Assembly: GCA_023433925.1 (NCBI GenBank) | Contig: JAEYTO010000024.1 | Location: forward strand, 27,398-91,397 | Origin: Pseudomonadota bacterium | GTDB taxonomy: Bacteria > Desulfobacterota > Desulfovibrionia > Desulfovibrionales > Desulfovibrionaceae | Length of the DNA stretch: 64,000 nucleotides | Direction of reading: 5' to 3' | Part shown: positions 59,753 to 64,000 of the stretch, one piece after another | Layout of the letters: every line of letters begins with the position of its first letter | How positions within the stretch are numbered: the stretch's first letter is position 1 | Made by a program: the position numbers and the translations under genes | The notes under the pieces: model-generated | Seen by the model: the letters and a program-made list of their open reading frames with translations, nothing else | Databases searched by the model: none | Told to the model about the DNA's origin: nothing

Positions 59753-61054
59753 CTACTTCTTGCCGACAAGGGCCTGGCCGAAGAACTCGCCGAGCGGCCA
59801 GTCCAGGGGCGATCTGGAGGAGTGCAGGAGCTTCGCGTCGGCATGCCCGCGCAGCAGGGCCTCGATGCGCTCCTCGTTCTCGGCGCGGTTCAGGGTGCAG
59901 GTGATGTAGGCCAGCCGGCCTCCGGGGCGCAGGGCGGCGAAGGCCTGTTCCAGGATGGCCGCCTGGAGCGCGGCCAGGCCGGGCAGGTCGGCGGGCTTGC
60001 GCTTCCATTTACTGTCGGGCCTGCGGCTGAGCACGCCCAGGCCGGAACAGGGAGCGTCGATGAGCACCGTGCCCGGAGGGGATGCCAGGGGCGCGGGAGC
60101 ATCGGCGCGGGCCTGGAACACGGGTAAGGCCGGCAGACCCAGGCGGCGGGCCTCGCCGGGAAGCTGGCGCAGGCGCTGGAAGCTCGTGTCGCTGGCCCAT
60201 ATCGGTCCAAGGCCTTTCTCGGCCAGGGACAGGGCCTTGCCGCCGCGGCCGCAGCAGCAGTCCCAGATGGGCGCGGGCCAGGATGCCGGCTCCAGGTCGG
60301 CCAGGGCGAGCTGCGATGCCGCGCTCTGGCGCGAGACCAAGCCTTTGGCCAGGCTGTCCTCATCCGCTGGCCGCGAGCCGGGCGCGAAGGCCAGTGCCCA
60401 ATCCCTGGCCAGGATGCACGCGGGATCGGAGGCAAGGGCCTCGCGCAGCTCCGTGGCTCCCGGCCTGGCGGCGTTGACGCGCAGGCCCACGGCCGGCGGG
60501 CTGGCCTGGGCCTTGAGCAGGGCCAGGCAGGCCTCGTCTCCCAGCTCGCGCCGCCACAAGTCCACGATCCAGCGCGGGCAGGAGTAGTAGCGGGACAGGA
60601 AGTCAGCCTCGCCGCGGCTGCCCTGGCGGTAGAAATCGGGTTCCAGGGCGCCCTGCCCCAAGCGCTCGATGGAGCGCAGCACGCCATTGGCCAGCCTGGA
60701 CAGGCCCAGGCCGAAGCCGGACTTGACCGCCTCCACGGCCCAGCTCACCGAGGCGTAGGCCGGTACGCGGTCCAGGTGCAGGAGCTCGTGGCTGGCCAGA
60801 ACCAGGATGAGCCGCGCCTTGTGCGGCAGCTTGCCCGGCGCGCGCAGGAAGTGATCCAGCACGGCGTCCAGGCGGCCCTTGAGGCGCAAGGCGCCGTAGG
60901 TCAGCTCCGTGGCCAGGGCCGCGTCGCGGGCGGAGAGGCCCAAGGCGGCGATCCGACCGTCCAGGGCGGCCTGGGCGTCCACGGGCGTGGATAGCGACGT
61001 GGACACGGCCTCCAGGGCCGCGCGCCTGGCGGGAGGCATGCGCAAGTCAGTCAT
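59753..61054 (-). CDS. 16S rRNA m5C methyltransferase RsmB-like
   Basis: The product has 433 residues. An N-terminal NusB-like domain (about 10-140: RRAALEAVSTSLSTPVDAQAALD, ELTYGALRLKGRLDAVLDHFL) precedes the SAM domain with DCCCGRGGKALSLAE, DAPCSGLGVLSRRPDSKW (first catalytic Cys) and YITCTLNRAENE (nucleophile Cys). The second motif reads TCTLN instead of the commoner TCS, with its Cys kept. It should make m5C967 in 16S rRNA. The DUF116 gene lies just upstream in the same direction. Confidence 0.9.
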   Translation of the reverse strand: MTDLRMPPARRAALEAVSTSLSTPVDAQAALDGRIAALGLSARDAALATELTYGALRLKGRLDAVLDHFLRAPGKLPHKARLILVLASHELLHLDRVPAYASVSWAVEAVKSGFGLGLSRLANGVLRSIERLGQGALEPDFYRQGSRGEADFLSRYYSCPRWIVDLWRRELGDEACLALLKAQASPPAVGLRVNAARPGATELREALASDPACILARDWALAFAPGSRPADEDSLAKGLVSRQSAASQLALADLEPASWPAPIWDCCCGRGGKALSLAEKGLGPIWASDTSFQRLRQLPGEARRLGLPALPVFQARADAPAPLASPPGTVLIDAPCSGLGVLSRRPDSKWKRKPADLPGLAALQAAILEQAFAALRPGGRLAYITCTLNRAENEERIEALLRGHADAKLLHSSRSPLDWPLGEFFGQALVGKK

Positions 61055-61057
61055 GGC

Positions 61058-61993
61058 TTAGGCGCGGTGCTCGGCGTGCTCGCCGGACTCGGCTCTGGTT
61101 TCGGCCAGGCCGAGTCTGGCCGCGCGGGGGCGTGCCGCCGGCTTGGGCTCCAACTGGGCCGCATCGACCTTGGCCAGGTGCTCGGGAGTCAGGAAGCGGC
61201 GCAGGGCCTGCTCCATCTGCGGGAAGGGCACCAGGGTGTCCAGGCATGGCCCGTTGGGGCGCAGGTTGAGCACGCCGTACACAGGCAAGGGGAACGTGTC
61301 CTGAATGCCGCTGGACAGATCGCGCTCGCAGGCCACGGCCAGGATGAGCCTGGGGCGCTTCTGGACCACGATGCGCCGCGCGATGGTGCCGCCCGTGGCG
61401 ATGGCCAGGTGCACACCGTACTTGTCGCGCAACTCCAGGATCTCCTTGATGGGGCATTTGCCGCAACGCACGCAGTTGTCGATGTCGTAGGTCAGGCGGC
61501 GGTCGCAGCGCGAGTTCTGCAAGCAGTGGGGCATGAGCAGGAGGACTTCCTCGGGCGCGTAGGTCCGGGCCTCGGAGCAGACCAGCTCGTTGTTGACCTT
61601 GATGAACGAGTTGCGGATGCGCTCCTTGGAGATGCCCAGGGAGCGGCCGAGCAGGGTCATGAGCGGCAGGAAGAGCTTCACGGTCAGGCCGCGCAGCCGC
61701 TTGAACAGGGGGAAGCTCCTGCCGGTGACGATATTGAGCGCCAGCCCGAGGGAGGCCCACAGGATAAAGCTCACCAGAACGGCGATGAGCAGTCCCCATA
61801 TCCAGGGCGCCAGGGGATGGATGGCCGCGAGTCCCACATAGGGCACGACCCACAGGAGGATGAAGAAAAGGCAGACCAGGGCGCTCGCGCCCAGGATCAG
61901 GCCCACAAACAGCCGCTTGCGGGACTGGACCTCTACGTCGGGCGCGATGTCGGGCAGGAGCGGTTCCGCATGTTTCTTCTTGGGCATGGGCAC
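61058..61993 (-). CDS. DUF116 family membrane protein
   Basis: The product has 311 residues. Two N-terminal membrane helices (about 25-50 and 62-88) are followed by a cytoplasmic DUF116 domain with FLPLMTLLGRSLGISKERIRNSFIKVNN, MPHCLQNSRCDRRLTYDIDNCVRCGKCPIKEIL and ACERDLSSGIQ. The Cys set (HCLQNSRC, CVRCGKC, AC) suggests a metal or Fe-S site. DUF116 genes lie next to rsmB, fmt and def in many deltaproteobacteria and clostridia, as here, suggesting a translation-linked but unknown role. Confidence 0.9.
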   Translation of the reverse strand: MPMPKKKHAEPLLPDIAPDVEVQSRKRLFVGLILGASALVCLFFILLWVVPYVGLAAIHPLAPWIWGLLIAVLVSFILWASLGLALNIVTGRSFPLFKRLRGLTVKLFLPLMTLLGRSLGISKERIRNSFIKVNNELVCSEARTYAPEEVLLLMPHCLQNSRCDRRLTYDIDNCVRCGKCPIKEILELRDKYGVHLAIATGGTIARRIVVQKRPRLILAVACERDLSSGIQDTFPLPVYGVLNLRPNGPCLDTLVPFPQMEQALRRFLTPEHLAKVDAAQLEPKPAARPRAARLGLAETRAESGEHAEHRA

Positions 61994-62071
61994 ACCTCGG
62001 AGCTAGTGCCTAGCACATTTCGCGCGTCGCTGCCACGGGTTGTCGCCGCCTGGCTGGAAAACAGGCATTGC

Positions 62072-63061
62072 TCAGCCCTGTCGTGACGGCAGATCGTCGG
62101 CGCAGGCGCTGGTTTGCTCCGGACAGTTGCCCAGGTAGCCGCATGCAAAGGCCGTGGCGCTCATGGCCCGCTTGCCCTGGGGCTGCAAGGCCGGCACGAG
62201 GTAGACCCTGTCGCGGCAGGCGATGGCCAGCATGCCGTCGTCCAGGCCCAGGAAGTCGCCGGGCTTGGCGTCGGCTGGGAGCCTGCCGCCCACGCGGCCG
62301 GGCTGTATGCCCAGGCGCAGAGGCTCGCCGCCGGGCCGTCGCCAGGCGAAGAAGGCGCCGGGCCAGGGATGCATGGCCCGCACGCGGTTGTGGACGTCCC
62401 AGGCCGGCTGGTCCCAGTCGATCTCGCCCTCCTTCTTCTCCAGCTTGGGCGCATGGGTCGCCTTGGCGTGATCCTGGGGGATGGCCGTGAGCGTGCCTTG
62501 ACGCAGGCGCTCCAGGGCCTCCACGAGCATGCGGCCGCCCATGTCGGCCAGCTCGTCGTGGATGATCTGGGCCGTGTCGCTGGGGGCGATCTTCAGGGCG
62601 CGCTGAAGGAGCATTGGCCCCGAGTCCAGGCCGGCCTCCATGCGCATGATGGTGATTCCCGTGACGTGCTCGCCGGCGAGGATGGCGCGCTGGATGGGCG
62701 CGGCCCCGCGAAGCCTGGGCAGGAGCGAGGCGTGCACGTTGATGGCCCCGTGCGTGGGGATGTCCAGCACGCGCTGGGGCAGGATGAGCCCGTAGGCGGC
62801 CACGAGGAGCACGTCGGGCTGGAGCGCGCGCAGCTCATCGACATCGCTGTCGGCCTTGAAGTTCACGGGCTGGAGCACGCGCAGGCCGCGCGACAGGGCC
62901 AGCTCCTTGACCGGCGAGGCCTTGCAGACCTGGCCGCGTCCGCAGGGCCGGTCGGGCTGGGTATAGACCGCCACGACCTCGCCGCCATCCCAGCCGAGCA
63001 CGTGGCCGAGCACCGTGGCCGCGAAGTCGGGCGTACCCATGAACACGAGCCGCAGGCTCAT
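62072..63061 (-). CDS. fmt: Methionyl-tRNA formyltransferase
   Basis: The product has 329 residues. The N-terminal domain has LRLVFMGTPDFAATVLGHVL, VYTQPDRPCGRGQ, LLVAAYGLILPQRVLDIPTHGAINVHASLLPRLRGAAPIQRAILAGEHVTGITIMRMEAGLDSGPML with the N-H-D catalytic triad, and a C-terminal OB-fold has PWPGAFF. It formylates initiator Met-tRNA using 10-formyl-tetrahydrofolate. It overlaps def by four bases (ATGA), the usual def-fmt order. Confidence 0.97.
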   Translation of the reverse strand: MSLRLVFMGTPDFAATVLGHVLGWDGGEVVAVYTQPDRPCGRGQVCKASPVKELALSRGLRVLQPVNFKADSDVDELRALQPDVLLVAAYGLILPQRVLDIPTHGAINVHASLLPRLRGAAPIQRAILAGEHVTGITIMRMEAGLDSGPMLLQRALKIAPSDTAQIIHDELADMGGRMLVEALERLRQGTLTAIPQDHAKATHAPKLEKKEGEIDWDQPAWDVHNRVRAMHPWPGAFFAWRRPGGEPLRLGIQPGRVGGRLPADAKPGDFLGLDDGMLAIACRDRVYLVPALQPQGKRAMSATAFACGYLGNCPEQTSACADDLPSRQG

Positions 63062-63606
63062 GCGCCTTCCCCTGCCTTGGCTTCGGACTCCTTGCGCGCC
63101 TCGGCCCGTTCGCGCTGCTGCCTCTTGACCCGCTTGTCATAGAACGAGCGCTTGAGGCGCGAGATGCGGTCGATGAACAGCACGCCGTCCAGGTGGTCGA
63201 GCTCGTGTTGCAGGCACACGGCCAGCAGCCCGTCGGCCTCGATCTTCACGGGCTTGCCGTCCAGGTCCGTGGCCTCGACCGTGACCCGCTCGGCCCGGCT
63301 CACGTCGCTGCGGTAGTCCACGACGCTCAGGCAGCCCTCTTCGGAGACGACCGAGCCGTCCTTGGCGGTAATTGTTGGATTGACAAGCACGCGCGGGTCC
63401 TCGCGCTTGTCCGGGCCGGTGATGTCGATGACCACGAGCCGGCAGCACTCGCCCACCTGGGGCGCGGCCAGGCCGATGCCCTCGTTCGCGTACATGGTCT
63501 CGATCATGTCCTTGGCCAGCGCGCGGTGCTCGTCGGAGATCTCGCCGATGACGAGCGACTTGCGGGCCAGGATCGGGTCTGGGTATTTTAGTATTTTACG
63601 GCGCAT
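63058..63606 (-). CDS. def: Peptide deformylase
   Basis: The product has 182 residues. The three family motifs are GIGLAAPQVG, EEGCLSV and QHELDHLDG, whose Cys and two His bind the metal and Glu is catalytic. A charged C-terminal tail of about 25 residues (KRQQRERAEARKESEAK) extends past the usual end. It removes the N-formyl group from nascent proteins, complementing fmt just downstream. The ATG at 63606 precedes the typical ILKYPDPIL. Confidence 0.97.
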   Translation of the reverse strand: MRRKILKYPDPILARKSLVIGEISDEHRALAKDMIETMYANEGIGLAAPQVGECCRLVVIDITGPDKREDPRVLVNPTITAKDGSVVSEEGCLSVVDYRSDVSRAERVTVEATDLDGKPVKIEADGLLAVCLQHELDHLDGVLFIDRISRLKRSFYDKRVKRQQRERAEARKESEAKAGEGA

Positions 63607-64000
63607 GATTCCTGGGTCCGGACGAAGTCCGGGCGTAGGTGGTTGATTCCCTTGGCCCCACCGTATTCATCCCAGCGCCGCCGTCAAGTGAACATGGCGG
63701 ATCGGCATGCCAAGCAGTGGCTTCGGCCGATGGGACGGCGCTGGCGGATGGCCCGCGCAAGTGGGCGAAGATGCCTCCGGCGGCCGGGGGGACGCGTCCC
63801 CCCCGTGTTGCGGCCCGCGGCGCTGGACCGGCGGGCGCGCGTCGCGCCTCGGGGCAGGTCAATGCGGCTGCGATCGCCAGTGCCGGCAGAGCCGGCACAA
63901 TGGTTCGAGTCGGATGATTCAAAGGGTACGCAGGAACGTGCGTGTATCCCTGAGTATCAAACCCGGCGGGGCCGCAGCCCGAGTCTTCGAGGGCTGCGGC
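63607..64000. other. Intergenic region upstream of def, with hairpins
   Basis: No gene is seen. It should hold the def-fmt promoter. GGGGGGACGCGTCCCCCC near 63789 is self-complementary, and GCCGCAGCCC (63971-63980) is inverted at 63991-64000 on the window edge around ten bases, possibly the terminator of a gene outside the window. Confidence 0.5.

Noticed and set aside
63639..63917. Plus-strand open frame of 92 codons upstream of def
   Set aside because: Its composition is Ala/Gly/Arg-rich, it crosses self-complementary hairpin DNA, and it has no motif or ribosome site.

Overview
The window looks like a chromosomal segment of a high-GC, Gram-negative, flagellated anaerobe, most likely a sulfate reducer of the Desulfovibrionales. 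This is inference from gene content: a motA-motB-motB-fliLMNOPQ block, a four-subunit 2-oxoacid:ferredoxin oxidoreductase, a haem c sensor kinase, outer-membrane lipid transport (mla) genes and CgeB-type glycosyltransferases. A ParA/ParB pair and two parS-like sites suggest the segment lies fairly near the replication origin.
Positions 1-6688 are an AT-richer genomic island ending at the 3' end of tRNA-Leu(UAA), with a tyrosine integrase next to the tRNA. It carries a pentapeptide-repeat protein cut by the window edge, a DUF4031 protein, a HigB/HigA-type toxin-antitoxin pair whose antitoxin carries an ImmA/IrrE metallopeptidase domain, and a three-gene operon on the minus strand. That operon encodes a nucleotide hydroxymethylase of the thymidylate synthase family with T4 gp42-like motifs, a uracil-DNA-glycosylase-superfamily-like protein, and a protein resembling the alpha-glutamyl/putrescinyl-thymine pyrophosphorylase (aGPT-PPlase3, HMUDK-related) group. 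I read it as a candidate DNA base-hypermodification or modified-base-sensing system, and it is the best candidate here for something undescribed.
Positions 6900-25000 hold a lipoprotein, an orphan MacB-like permease with a TetR regulator, two sensor kinase/sigma-54 response regulator pairs (one kinase with a CxxCH haem site), a glycosyltransferase, an aspartate-type aminotransferase, pyridoxal kinase, a YprA-YprB fusion helicase whose linker is encoded by hairpin repeats, and a MerR-like coiled-coil protein.
Positions 25100-36300 hold topA, era, yggS and the flagellar motor/export operon, then rlmB on the other strand. Positions 36400-49900 hold an MltD-like transglycosylase, aroE, the vor-type oxidoreductase operon, queA, coaBC, an nfeD-slipin pair and a nucleotide-sugar epimerase. 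Positions 49900-63600 hold parA and parB separated by an opposing gene, a heptose kinase gene, the mla operon, a CgeB-like glycosyltransferase, rsmB, a DUF116 protein, and fmt-def.
The chromosomal part is dotted with short hairpin-rich repeats. Several have inverted ends starting TAGAGC, lie between TA dinucleotides, and begin exactly at a gene's stop codon, which suggests a mobile (MITE-like) family whose insertion preserves the stop codon.
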